DNA of 64,000 nucleotides from positions 62,001-126,000 of the forward strand of contig DATJPT010000002.1 in NCBI GenBank assembly GCA_035506275.1, written 5' to 3'. Source of the stretch: Bacteroidota bacterium. Lineage in GTDB: Bacteria > Bacteroidota > Ignavibacteria > UBA10030 > UBA8401. Positions 19,657-27,374 of this stretch are shown here, one piece after another; the stretch's first letter is position 1; each line of letters starts with the position of its first letter. The translations under genes and the position numbers were made by a program. The notes below the pieces were generated by a model. That model was given only the letters and a program-made list of their open reading frames with translations, did no database searches and was not told where the DNA came from.

Positions 19657-21045
19657 TTATCCGCCGGTGATAACCCGCCATGCCGCTGTCAACGAATCCG
19701 GCAGGGCGTAAATATCCATAATTGTGATCAGAATTGCACTCCCCCACCCGGTGATCATCAGGAAAACGCCATTCTTCCACATCCCCATGCGCTTTCCGGA
19801 GCTTGTGAACAGAAGGAGGGGAAACATCGTGAACGGGAGCTGAAGCGCGAGGACGACCTGGCTGAGAGTAAGGAGGTCCGTTACGCTGCTGTCGCCGCGG
19901 AGGCCGATGATGAAGATTGCCGGCAGGATCGCAAGCGTGCGCGTAATGAGGCGCCGAATCCAGGGCTTGATCCTCCAATGCATGAAGCCTTCCATGACGA
20001 CCTGGCCGGCAAGCGTGCCGGTGATCGTGCTGCTTTGACCGCTTGCGAGAAGCGCAACGGCGAAGAGGGTGCTCGCAACGACCGTCCCCAGCAGCGGGGC
20101 AAGGGTAAGGTATGCAACGCGGATCCAATCGCTCTCCGCCGCGAGCTGCACGATTTGTCCGCCGGCGGCTGCAACGCTCGTCTTCCCAAAAAAAACGATC
20201 GCGGCAAGGACAAGAATCGCAGCGTTCACCAAGAACGCGATGCTCAACGCGATCACGGAATCTATGGTATTGAACTTTACCGCCTGCCGAATAGATGCTT
20301 CGTCCTTCTGCAGTTTGCGGCTTTGCACGAGCGCTGAATGGAGATACAAGTTGTGCGGCATCACCGTCGCACCGATAATGCCGATCGCCACGTAGATCAT
20401 CCCGACCTGCCGAAAGCTGGGAGAAATCAGTGCAGTCCCCATTTCGACAAAACTCGGCTGAGTCTGCGAGAGAATGAATATCTCGATGAAATAACAGACG
20501 CCCATCGTTGCCACCAGCAGCAGGACGATCGCTTCAATCGTGCGCATCCCGAATCGCTGCAACCCGAGCAGCAGGATCACGTCGAGGCCCGTAATAATGA
20601 CAGCCCACAACAGCGGAATATGGAACAACAAATTGAGGGCGACGGCGCTGCCGAGAACTTCAGCCAGGTCGCAGGCACCGATAGCAATTTCCGAAAACAG
20701 CCAGTTGGGCCACCGGGTCCATTTCGGATACCAATCCCGAAGACACTGAGCGAGGTCTTTTCCGGTCACAACGCCGAGACGGGCGGCGATCACCTGGAGA
20801 AAGATCGCCATGACGCTGGCCATCCCGACCACCCAGAGCAGCCCGTACTTGAACTGGGCGCCCCCCTGCAGATCGGTTCCCCAATTGCCGGGGTCCATGT
20901 ACCCGACGCTGACGAGGACTGCAGGCCCGACAAACGCCCGCCAACTCTTCCAGAAACCGGCCTCGTGTTTCGGGACGGCGACAGTGCCGTGCACTCCCTC
21001 CAGCGACACGTGCCCTATCTCCGATGACGATCGAGAATTTTTCAT
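19657..21045 (-). CDS. mntH: NRAMP divalent metal transporter (MntH)
   Basis: 462 residues with about 11 membrane helices. Helix 1 carries the metal-binding motif DPGNW (in VSVGYMDPGNWGTDLQGG) and helix 6 carries GATVMPHNLYLH; Asp, Asn, Ala and Met of these motifs form the metal site in known NRAMP structures, so a proton-coupled Mn2+/Fe2+ importer is a safe call. A soluble N-terminal stretch of about 35 residues precedes helix 1. It is 9 bases downstream of the DtxR/MntR-like regulator gene and upstream of uspA and the TonB receptor. Control by the regulator through the operator at 21707-21737 is likely. Confidence 0.93.
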   Translation of the reverse strand: MKNSRSSSEIGHVSLEGVHGTVAVPKHEAGFWKSWRAFVGPAVLVSVGYMDPGNWGTDLQGGAQFKYGLLWVVGMASVMAIFLQVIAARLGVVTGKDLAQCLRDWYPKWTRWPNWLFSEIAIGACDLAEVLGSAVALNLLFHIPLLWAVIITGLDVILLLGLQRFGMRTIEAIVLLLVATMGVCYFIEIFILSQTQPSFVEMGTALISPSFRQVGMIYVAIGIIGATVMPHNLYLHSALVQSRKLQKDEASIRQAVKFNTIDSVIALSIAFLVNAAILVLAAIVFFGKTSVAAAGGQIVQLAAESDWIRVAYLTLAPLLGTVVASTLFAVALLASGQSSTITGTLAGQVVMEGFMHWRIKPWIRRLITRTLAILPAIFIIGLRGDSSVTDLLTLSQVVLALQLPFTMFPLLLFTSSGKRMGMWKNGVFLMITGWGSAILITIMDIYALPDSLTAAWRVITGG

Positions 21046-21054
21046 TGTTCCCGT

Positions 21055-21705
21055 TTACGCTTCGATAAAAATATTTTTTGCCAGCACAGAACTGACGACG
21101 GTTTCCCTCGTCCCGATCTTTACGACCAGGGAATCATCGAATTTATTTTTTTGCTTCACGAAGATCCGCTTGTTGAGCGAGAGCCCGATCGATGAGGCAT
21201 ATTGCAACAGCTCCGGGTTCGCGTCATGGACGCGCAGGACGCGGACCGTCATTCCCTCTCCGGCCTCGCCGAGGGGACGAATGTTCATCGTTGCGATCGT
21301 CCCATCCTTTTGAGGAATAGGATCGCCGTGCGGATCGACCTTTGGATACCCGAGCACCTCGTCGATCTTCTCCTCCATCCTCTCGGACATGATGTGCTCA
21401 AATTCTTCCGCCTCTTCATGGATCGTGTCCCACGAAAAATGAAGCACCTCCGCGAGGAACATTTCCCACAACCGGTGTTTGCGAATGATCTGGAGCGCGG
21501 AGCGCTTCCCCTTTTCCGTCACGGCCACTCCTTTATACGGCTCGTGGCGGAGAAAGCCCTTTTCAGAAAGCTTCTTCACCATGTCCGTAACGGATGCGGG
21601 GGAAATTTTCAGCTTCGAAGCGAGGCGGCTTGTGGTGACCTTCTTCTTCCCCGATTCAAGCTCGTAAATATTCTTTAAGTAATTCTCTGCGCTGATGCTG
21701 GGCAT
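21055..21705 (-). CDS. mntR: DtxR/MntR-family metal-dependent repressor
   Basis: 216 residues in three parts: a winged helix (about 5-62: SAENYLKNIYELESGKKKVT ... LKISPASVTDMVKKLSEKGF), a dimerisation and metal-binding region (about 70-140: RKHRLWEMFLAEVLHFSW, HEEAEEFEHIMSERMEEKI, GYPKVDPHGDPIP), and an SH3/FeoA-like C-terminal domain (about 150-216). The C-terminal domain and Asn-Lys in place of the Asp/Glu of B. subtilis MntR make it closer to the SirR/TroR/IdeR branch, so the metal could be Mn or Fe. With metal bound such proteins repress uptake genes. A palindromic box overlaps its own promoter, pointing to autoregulation with mntH. Confidence 0.9.
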   Translation of the reverse strand: MPSISAENYLKNIYELESGKKKVTTSRLASKLKISPASVTDMVKKLSEKGFLRHEPYKGVAVTEKGKRSALQIIRKHRLWEMFLAEVLHFSWDTIHEEAEEFEHIMSERMEEKIDEVLGYPKVDPHGDPIPQKDGTIATMNIRPLGEAGEGMTVRVLRVHDANPELLQYASSIGLSLNKRIFVKQKNKFDDSLVVKIGTRETVVSSVLAKNIFIEA

Positions 21706-21706
21706 A

Positions 21707-21737
21707 TTTAGGCCGGTTAAATTTAGTCATACCTAAA
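21707..21737 (-). promoter_or_regulatory. DtxR/MntR-type operator boxes
   Basis: Minus strand TTTAGGTATGACTAAA (21722-21737) is a 16-base inverted repeat (TTTAG/CTAAA) close to the TTAGGTTAGCCTAA style of DtxR/MntR boxes. A second, TTTAACCGGCCTAAA (21707-21721), abuts it and runs to 2 bases before the ATG. Both sit between the -10 element and the start codon. Confidence 0.75.
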
Positions 21738-21763
21738 ATAATATTTAGAGAAACAAAAGTCAA
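21735..21763 (-). promoter_or_regulatory. Promoter of the mntR-mntH operon
   Basis: On the minus strand TTGACT (21758-21763), 17 bases, TATTTT (21735-21740). Transcription would start about 25 bases before the mntR ATG. The -10 element lies inside the first operator, the expected place for repression. Confidence 0.7.
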
Positions 21764-21820
21764 ATCTCGCGGGGTGTGGTAGTGTTACCGTCTCAGCTTG
21801 GAACCTTCTGGGACGAGGGA

Positions 21821-21914
21821 TCCCAATCTCAGATTGGGAACGGAGCGAATCTGGGGCTCGATGACTTGTGCCGAAAGAAATATTGCCGAAGATGTTCCCA
21901 AACAGAGTTTGGGA
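21821..21914. repeat. Two TCCCAA...TTGGGA palindromes (dispersed repeat family)
   Basis: TCCCAATCTCAGATTGGGA (21821-21839) and TTCCCAAACAGAGTTTGGGA (21895-21914) stand about 55 bases apart in the gap between mntR and the hydrolase gene. The same core recurs at 31345, 36435, 42665 and 42728. Apart from these and the mntR control region, the 21706-22051 gap shows no gene. Confidence 0.75.
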
Positions 21915-22051
21915 TCGAGAAAGGAAATTGTCAAACTTAGAGCTGCCCAGAACGGATTCCCCAAGTTATCGGGCCGGATGAAATCCGGTTCTACATCAAC
22001 CAAGAACTCTGGCTTTCGCTGTACGAAGGGCTTTTTTTCGTATATTACGGC

Positions 22052-22894
22052 ATGAAAACCGGCGAATTTCAGATTTCCGTTGGCTCGACACACCTTTACT
22101 ATTCCGTCGCCGGCGGCGGAGAACCCCTTTTTATTTGCCCTGTCACATGGGGGATCGACGGCCACCGATGGACGATGCTGGAGCGCCTGGCTAAAGATTT
22201 TACACTCATCCGTCTTGACCCAAGAGGAACGGGAAAATCGGGGCCAGTGAACAATAAAAGCGAGTACGGCATTCCGACTCTTGTGAGCGACATGGAACAG
22301 GTACGCGCCGACCTCGGCGTTGAAAAGTGGAATGTGATGGGGCAGTCGGCAGCTGGATGGGCAGCGCTGGAGTACGTGCTGGCCCATCAGGAGCATGTGA
22401 AGAAGCTGATCGTTGTTTGCTCGTCCCCTACCGGACAATTTCACGCCGGGACGTTCCGCGACCCCGGTCATCCCCTCTACCCGCAGTATCAGCGGCTTTC
22501 AAAGGAGATCCGTTCGCTGCCGCAGGAAGAACGGGTCAAGCAGTTCAACCGGACGATCTATCAGTTCGATGTTCGGACGGAGGAAGGGAGAAAAACGGTC
22601 GACGGGGTCTTCAGGGATGCGGAGTTCGATCCGAGGCGGAATCAATATTTTGCGATGAACGAGCTGGCGAGATATGACGTCACTCAGCGCCTGAATGAGA
22701 TTGCCGTTCCGACGCTGATCATCGGAGGAAGGCATGATGTTCACGTCTCGCCGTCATGGTCCGAATTGATGGCGCAAAAAATTCCCCGTGCGGAACTGAT
22801 GATGATGGAAGGGAGCGGACATTTCCCCTGGCTGGATGAACCGGAAAAATTCTTCGAAACAGTGACGACGTTCCTCTCGGTAACACCAGAATAA
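22052..22894 (+). CDS. Alpha/beta hydrolase
   Basis: 280 residues, no signal peptide, so cytoplasmic. An oxyanion-type strand (LFICPVTWGIDGHRW) and RLDPRGTGKSG are followed by the nucleophile elbow MGQSAAGWAA (Ser 99; the usual second Gly of G-x-S-x-G is Ala), an Asp in IIGGRHDVHVS and a His in GSGHFPWLDEPEKF. The pattern RLDPRGTGKS and the C-terminal HFPWLDEP are those of prolyl iminopeptidase-like and general esterase-like hydrolases; the substrate is not predictable. The gene stands alone between a dispersed repeat and the convergent LolA-like gene (9-base gap). No clear ribosome binding site precedes ATG 22052. Confidence 0.85.
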   Translation: MKTGEFQISVGSTHLYYSVAGGGEPLFICPVTWGIDGHRWTMLERLAKDFTLIRLDPRGTGKSGPVNNKSEYGIPTLVSDMEQVRADLGVEKWNVMGQSAAGWAALEYVLAHQEHVKKLIVVCSSPTGQFHAGTFRDPGHPLYPQYQRLSKEIRSLPQEERVKQFNRTIYQFDVRTEEGRKTVDGVFRDAEFDPRRNQYFAMNELARYDVTQRLNEIAVPTLIIGGRHDVHVSPSWSELMAQKIPRAELMMMEGSGHFPWLDEPEKFFETVTTFLSVTPE

Positions 22895-22903
22895 AAACCC
22901 TGC

Positions 22904-23602
22904 CTACTGTTTGCTGTTCTGTTCCTTCTTCTGGAAGATGTCGTCCGATAATCCGGTGTTCACTTTGTAATCGGAATAGAGGATAACAGTTTTTCCCTTT
23001 CTCGGCATCCGTTGAGGTGGATACATCTTTTCGGCGGTAGAATCGGCCGACTGTTGGGTTTCCATTCGAAGCTCCACCTTAGACGGGAGAATGTATTTCC
23101 CCCCTATCTTCTCATACTCAAGATCGGCGATGACTTTCCGAACTTCCGACGGCGACGATTCAAAATGTGTGACAACCCAGCGGGCACCATCGACCCAGAT
23201 GTAACTCTCGCGGACAGGCTTTCCTTTTTCTGGTTTGGAGACCAATTTTATTTTATAGAGGCTCACGCCGTCCTTCTGCTGAGTTTCCATTAATGTGGCA
23301 TCGAATTTATCGATGAACTGCGCAGGGTTCATGCCGACAGCGTCGCGAGGGACCATCGAAAAGCTTTTCGATTCCACATAGACCTTATCCGGTTTCTTAA
23401 AATAGAGTTTGACGAGCATCTCCGGAATCTGCATCTTCTCCATATCCACCGTGACCTTTAAGTCGACCGTGTAGTCGGTCACCAGATCGAACTGCTTCTT
23501 CACATTGCGTAGAACCTCATCGGCCGTCATTGACTGAGCAGACAGAATGCCGGTTCCCATAAAAAGCAGGGCAAAAATTTTTACCATCGTTGTTTTCATC
23601 AT
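22904..23602 (-). CDS. LolA/LolB-like outer-membrane lipoprotein-sorting protein
   Basis: 232 residues. GGAGG sits 6 bases before the first of two ATGs. Signal peptide MVKIFALLFMGTGILSAQ, then SMTADEVLRNVKKQFDLVTDYTVDL, long beta-strands with KLYFKKPDKVYVESKSFSMVP, KGKPVRESYIWVDGARWVV, and a C-terminal strand ILYSDYKVNTGLSD. This is the half-barrel pattern of LolA-like proteins that hold lipids or acyl chains. The protein is longer than E. coli LolA and belongs to the broad family often placed next to ABC or MMPL transporters, so a general lipid-carrying role is safer than LolA itself. It is last in a four-gene run (ABC ATPase, permease, POT transporter, this gene). Confidence 0.75.
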   Translation of the reverse strand: MMKTTMVKIFALLFMGTGILSAQSMTADEVLRNVKKQFDLVTDYTVDLKVTVDMEKMQIPEMLVKLYFKKPDKVYVESKSFSMVPRDAVGMNPAQFIDKFDATLMETQQKDGVSLYKIKLVSKPEKGKPVRESYIWVDGARWVVTHFESSPSEVRKVIADLEYEKIGGKYILPSKVELRMETQQSADSTAEKMYPPQRMPRKGKTVILYSDYKVNTGLSDDIFQKKEQNSKQ

Positions 23603-23623
23603 CTCATTCCTCCGCTGATAGCG

Positions 23624-24898
23624 TTATGCTGCTTCCTGAATTGTCTTATGCATCGCGATGAATCTGTTATAGATCGCCATGAGGATCGTCGCAACAACGC
23701 CGACCGCAAAGATCGAGTACCAAACGGTGGACGGATGCGAGGTCTTTGCGAACGTCACATAGAGCCACCCGCCGAACGGGCCGCCGACCAGCCAGGCGAT
23801 GGCGATCGGAAGAAATCCGTATCCCTGGAACAGTCCCTGCTGTCCTTTCGGAGCAAGTCCTGAAATATATTCGTAGTAGCGCGGCGCCTGTGTCATCTCG
23901 CCGAGCGACCAGACCGCCAGGCTGCCGACGATCACCCAGATGCTCGGATGGAGCGCGATGAGGAGCCACGAGAGCGTGCATGTTGCAAACCCGACGACAA
24001 GAGCCGCCCCGGTAGGGATGTGTTTCGTCATCCTGTTGACGACAAGCTGCAGCAGAATGATCCCCCACGCCCCGGTCGATTGAATGATCTCGAACGGCGC
24101 GTCTTTGGAAATGTAATCGGTAATGTAGTATGGGATGACGATGTAGATCTGCCAGAACATTATCCAATAGAGCGAGAAGATGATCAGGAAGACCATGAAC
24201 TTCCAGTTGCTGAGCACGACGACGAGATTCCGGAATTTCACCGAAAGAGATTCGACAACGACCGTTTCGGCGGATTCGGCATTTTTATAGAAGAGGATGT
24301 TCACCAGAAACATCGCGGCGCAGCTCAGCGACGATACAAGATAAACGTACTCGATCCCAATGCTGTCGCGGACAAAATAGGCGATCGCCGGTCCCGTCGC
24401 TCCTCCGATATTGACCAGCCAGTAGTAGACGGCATAGCCGAGCGATTTCGTCTCCGTCCTCGAGGTCGCGGCAACGGTTCCAAGCACAGACGGCTTGATG
24501 AACGCACCGCCGATGGCCGTGAAAATGAACATCACGACAAGAACCCAATACAGCGGCAAGCCGCTGTAGAGTCCTGCGAACATGCTCATGCCGGTGGTGC
24601 CGATCAGGAAGTAGCCGACCGCGAGCATGGCAAACGCCACTGAGAACGCTTTGCGAAAGCCGAATTTGTCGGCGAGCGTGCCGGCAATGATAGGAAACAT
24701 CCACAGCAAACCGCCGAAGACCGAGGAGATCTGCCCCGCCTCGATCTCGTTGAAATGGAGATGATCGCGCAGGTAAATGCTCAGGACCGTCGCTTGTCCG
24801 TAATAGGCGAGGCGCTCGAACAGTTCCATTCCGTTCGCCACCCAAAAGGTAGGGTGGAATCCGTTCTTGAAATCAGCAAGGCTTTGGCGAATCTGCAT
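23624..24898 (-). CDS. POT/PTR2-like major facilitator transporter
   Basis: 424 residues with 12 predicted membrane helices. Helix 1 has ELFERLAYYGQATVLSIYL, the E..ER..YYG pattern of proton-dependent oligopeptide transporters, and the loop after helix 2-3 has GTLADKFGFRKAF; GGAFIKPSVLGTVA in helix 4 fits the PTR2 signature too. This suggests proton-coupled import of peptides or similar small molecules across the inner membrane, though related MFS subfamilies cannot be excluded. Gaps are 30 bases from the ABC permease gene and 21 bases to the LolA-like gene, so the four genes are probably one transcript. Confidence 0.8.
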   Translation of the reverse strand: MQIRQSLADFKNGFHPTFWVANGMELFERLAYYGQATVLSIYLRDHLHFNEIEAGQISSVFGGLLWMFPIIAGTLADKFGFRKAFSVAFAMLAVGYFLIGTTGMSMFAGLYSGLPLYWVLVVMFIFTAIGGAFIKPSVLGTVAATSRTETKSLGYAVYYWLVNIGGATGPAIAYFVRDSIGIEYVYLVSSLSCAAMFLVNILFYKNAESAETVVVESLSVKFRNLVVVLSNWKFMVFLIIFSLYWIMFWQIYIVIPYYITDYISKDAPFEIIQSTGAWGIILLQLVVNRMTKHIPTGAALVVGFATCTLSWLLIALHPSIWVIVGSLAVWSLGEMTQAPRYYEYISGLAPKGQQGLFQGYGFLPIAIAWLVGGPFGGWLYVTFAKTSHPSTVWYSIFAVGVVATILMAIYNRFIAMHKTIQEAA

Positions 24899-24928
24899 GG
24901 ATCTTCTTTCGTCCGTTGATGGGAGCCG

Positions 24929-25768
24929 TTAAGAGAGAATGTCTTTCTTCCGGAAAACAAAAAGCGTGATCGCCCAAAAGCCGATGCTATAGGCGGCGAG
25001 GACGGCGCACGATTTTTCGATCAACCCCCAGTCCAGCGGATTTTTGAACGCCTGCTGCCAGACGTTTTGGTACGTCGTGAAAAGGAACGGCTTGACCGGC
25101 TCGAACAATTCCACGGGCAGGTTCGAGATGACAAGAAGCGCCACCACCACCGCCATCGTTGCGATGATAGGGCCGATGGCATTTTCGACGAACGACGAGA
25201 ACAAAAAGGCCAGCGACGCTACGACCCACATCGAAACGATCGCAAGGCCGTACGCGAGGGCAAACCGCGTCCACATCTGCGATTCCGGCAGGATCGTCAG
25301 CGTGTCCCGGTCGATGGCGAGAAGGTCGCCGCTGCCGAAGAGTGCAAGACCGAGTCCGACGCTGAGCAGAGCGATCGAACAGACGAGGGACGCGGTATAG
25401 AGCAACGTCGTAATGTACTTGGAATTGAGAATGCGGTCCCTCGAGACGGGGCGGATGAGCGTCAGGCGGAAGGTCCCGGCCGTCGCTTCCCCGGCGAGCT
25501 GGTCGCCCGCGACGAGGCTGATAAGAAACGGCACGTGCACCCACAAGCTGTTCATGATCAACTGCGCGATGACCCATCCGTTGAACAGATTGCCGGTAAT
25601 GAAGAAATCGCTCTGCAGCGTCCGCATCTGATACTGGATGAACCTTCCCCCTTCGGCCTTCATCGCCCACATCACCAGGGGAATGATGACCGCGACGACG
25701 ATGAACCCGATGTACGTCCTCCACTTTGCGTACGTCTTGAACAATTCGTAGTAAAGAAGATTAATCAT
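24929..25768 (-). CDS. ABC-2 type transporter permease
   Basis: 279 residues with six predicted helices: MINLLYYELFKTYAKWRTYIGF at the start, then a long first loop (residues about 40-70) and helices around LIMNSLWVHVPFLISLVAGDQ, TLLYTASLVCSIALLSVGLGLAL, FALAYGLAIVSMWVVASLAFL and the last near the C-terminus (YSIGFWAITLFVFRKKD). The segment GDQLAGEATAGTFRLTLIRPVSRDRIL is characteristic of ABC-2 permeases of the CcmA/NatB-like kind. It overlaps the ATPase gene by 4 bases (ATGA), so the two are translated together. Likely an exporter; the cargo is unknown. Confidence 0.88.
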   Translation of the reverse strand: MINLLYYELFKTYAKWRTYIGFIVVAVIIPLVMWAMKAEGGRFIQYQMRTLQSDFFITGNLFNGWVIAQLIMNSLWVHVPFLISLVAGDQLAGEATAGTFRLTLIRPVSRDRILNSKYITTLLYTASLVCSIALLSVGLGLALFGSGDLLAIDRDTLTILPESQMWTRFALAYGLAIVSMWVVASLAFLFSSFVENAIGPIIATMAVVVALLVISNLPVELFEPVKPFLFTTYQNVWQQAFKNPLDWGLIEKSCAVLAAYSIGFWAITLFVFRKKDILS

Positions 25769-26709
25769 GGTAGCTGCGTTCGATGATCGTTCTCATTTTC
25801 TTCAGTGACCGAGAGGAAATATTTTTCCAGCGACCGCTGCTCCTGTACAGAAAAGACCTTGCACTTGGCCGCCACCAATTTCGCCACGACCGATGGAATA
25901 TCTTTTGTTTCGACCGTTGCGACAATACCCGGCGATTCCACCTCCGGCGATCTGACGTTTTTCAACTTCGTCAAAATTCCCATCACTTTCTTTTGAGGCT
26001 CCGCAACGATCCGGATCCGGTGTGCGCTGGCGCGTAGCAGCTCGTCGACGCTCCCCTGCACCACCAGCCTTCCTTTATTGATGATGGCCATGCGTGTCGC
26101 GACCTGTTCGACTTCGTTCAAGAGGTGCGACGAAAGGAACACGGTCATGCCGTTCTCTTTGGAGAGGCGAACGATCAATTCGCGCACTTCTTTCATTCCC
26201 TGCGGGTCGAGGCCGTTGGTCGGCTCGTCGAGCACGATCAGTTCCGGGTCGCAGAGCAGCGCCTGCGCAATGCCGAGCCGCTGTTTCATGCCGTGCGAAA
26301 ATGTCTTCACCCGGTCCCCGTGCCGGTCATCGAGGCCGACGGCCGCCAGCGACTCCATGATCTTTTTTCTTTCGGGAGTTTTCCCGAGCGTCAGCGAGCC
26401 GGCGATCTCCATATTGCGGTACGCGGTAAGATACAGATAGAAATCGGGCTTTTCGACGATGCCGGCCGCCTTTGCGAGCGCCTGTTCCCTTTCTTTTTCG
26501 AGGAGATGGCCGAACAGCTCTACAGAACCGGCCGTCGGCTGAATGAGCGAAAAGATCATCCGGATGGTCGTGCTCTTGCCGGCGCCGTTCGGGCCCAAAA
26601 ATCCGAAGACGTCGCCGCGGCGGATCTCGAGGTTCACATCCTCTGCGGCCCAGCGGTTCTTATAGCGCTTGCCGAGGTTGATCGTACGAAGGACGATATC
26701 AGAAGACAT
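25765..26709 (-). CDS. ABC transporter ATP-binding protein
   Basis: 314 residues. Walker A GPNGAGKST, Q-loop region, signature FSHGMKQRLGIAQ (variant of LSGGQ, as in many DrrA/NatA-type ATPases), Walker B LIVLDEPTNGLDP, and H-loop SSHLLNEVEQ. A C-terminal extension of about 90 residues with RIRIVAEPQKKV and VVAKLVAAKCKVFSVQEQRS is typical of the ABC-2 exporters of the DrrA/CcmA class. It pairs with the permease directly behind it and begins the four-gene operon. The gap upstream carries a word-repeat element instead of a clear promoter. Confidence 0.92.
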   Translation of the reverse strand: MSSDIVLRTINLGKRYKNRWAAEDVNLEIRRGDVFGFLGPNGAGKSTTIRMIFSLIQPTAGSVELFGHLLEKEREQALAKAAGIVEKPDFYLYLTAYRNMEIAGSLTLGKTPERKKIMESLAAVGLDDRHGDRVKTFSHGMKQRLGIAQALLCDPELIVLDEPTNGLDPQGMKEVRELIVRLSKENGMTVFLSSHLLNEVEQVATRMAIINKGRLVVQGSVDELLRASAHRIRIVAEPQKKVMGILTKLKNVRSPEVESPGIVATVETKDIPSVVAKLVAAKCKVFSVQEQRSLEKYFLSVTEENENDHRTQLP

Positions 26710-26712
26710 AAT

Positions 26713-26803
26713 TCAATGACCAATGACAATGAACAATGAACTATTAAGGAGCGGCACTCGATCCCAATGACTCTTGTTCATTGCTCATTGTTGATCGTTA
26801 ATT
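26713..26803. repeat. Word-repeat inverted element
   Basis: Left side CAATGACCAATGACAATGAAC, right side GTTCATTGCTCATTGTTGATC. Arms CAATGAAC (26734-26741) and GTTCATTG (26776-26783) are perfectly complementary and surrounded by near copies of the same words. It lies between the pduT stop and the ABC ATPase start. Same build as the elements at 16.7, 45.4 and 50.3 kb. Confidence 0.55.
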
Positions 26804-26804
26804 G

Positions 26805-27359
26805 TTAAAGGACTTCTTTCAGAAGTTCTTTCCGCGGATTAGGGATGACCACTTTGTTGACAAGCAGGCCGCGTTCTGCGCATACTGCTCCTGCCGAATC
26901 AACCGCCGACCGGACGGCGGCAACATCTCCCGTCAATGTGACAAACGCTTTCCCGCCGAGCGCCATTGCGAGACGTATTTCAATGAGCTTGACGCGCGCG
27001 GTTTTTACGGCGGCGTCGGCCGCCTCGATCAACGAAGCAACGCTGAAGGCTTCGACTATCCCAAGCGCCTCAAGGACCTCAACCTGCGATGTTCCGGAAA
27101 TCGCCGGGAAGACATCTTTGTGAACGTGAGGGATGACGAATGAATCGATGACCATACCCGTGCCGCTCACTGTGCCTCCATCGACGCTCGCGCGAACGGC
27201 AGCAACGTCGCCGCCGACCATGACGATGTATTTCCCCGAACAGATGCTGCGGGAGAGAAGCAATTCAACGTCCGCAGCCTTGAGCATCGCATCGCCAACC
27301 AAATATCCGGCGGCAATGCTGGAAAGTTCGATCAAGCCGATGGAATTCATTTCTGGCAT
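26805..27359 (-). CDS. pduT: Tandem-BMC microcompartment shell protein, PduT-like
   Basis: 184 residues made of two BMC domains (about 6-85 and 100-180): SIGLIELSSIAAGYLVGDAM and then SGKYIVMVGGDVAAVRASV; second copy LGIVEAFSVASLIEAADAAV and GKAFVTLTGDVAAVRSAV. Length and layout equal PduT. Cys 40 in SICSGKY stands where PduT has the cysteine that ligates a [4Fe-4S] cluster in the trimer pore, so electron transfer across a microcompartment shell is likely. GAGG precedes the ATG by 8 bases. It follows the PduS-like gene by 15 bases, and PduS is its known partner. No other shell or enzyme genes lie in the window. Confidence 0.92.
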   Translation of the reverse strand: MPEMNSIGLIELSSIAAGYLVGDAMLKAADVELLLSRSICSGKYIVMVGGDVAAVRASVDGGTVSGTGMVIDSFVIPHVHKDVFPAISGTSQVEVLEALGIVEAFSVASLIEAADAAVKTARVKLIEIRLAMALGGKAFVTLTGDVAAVRSAVDSAGAVCAERGLLVNKVVIPNPRKELLKEVL

Positions 27360-27374
27360 GATTTTCCCTCGCGT

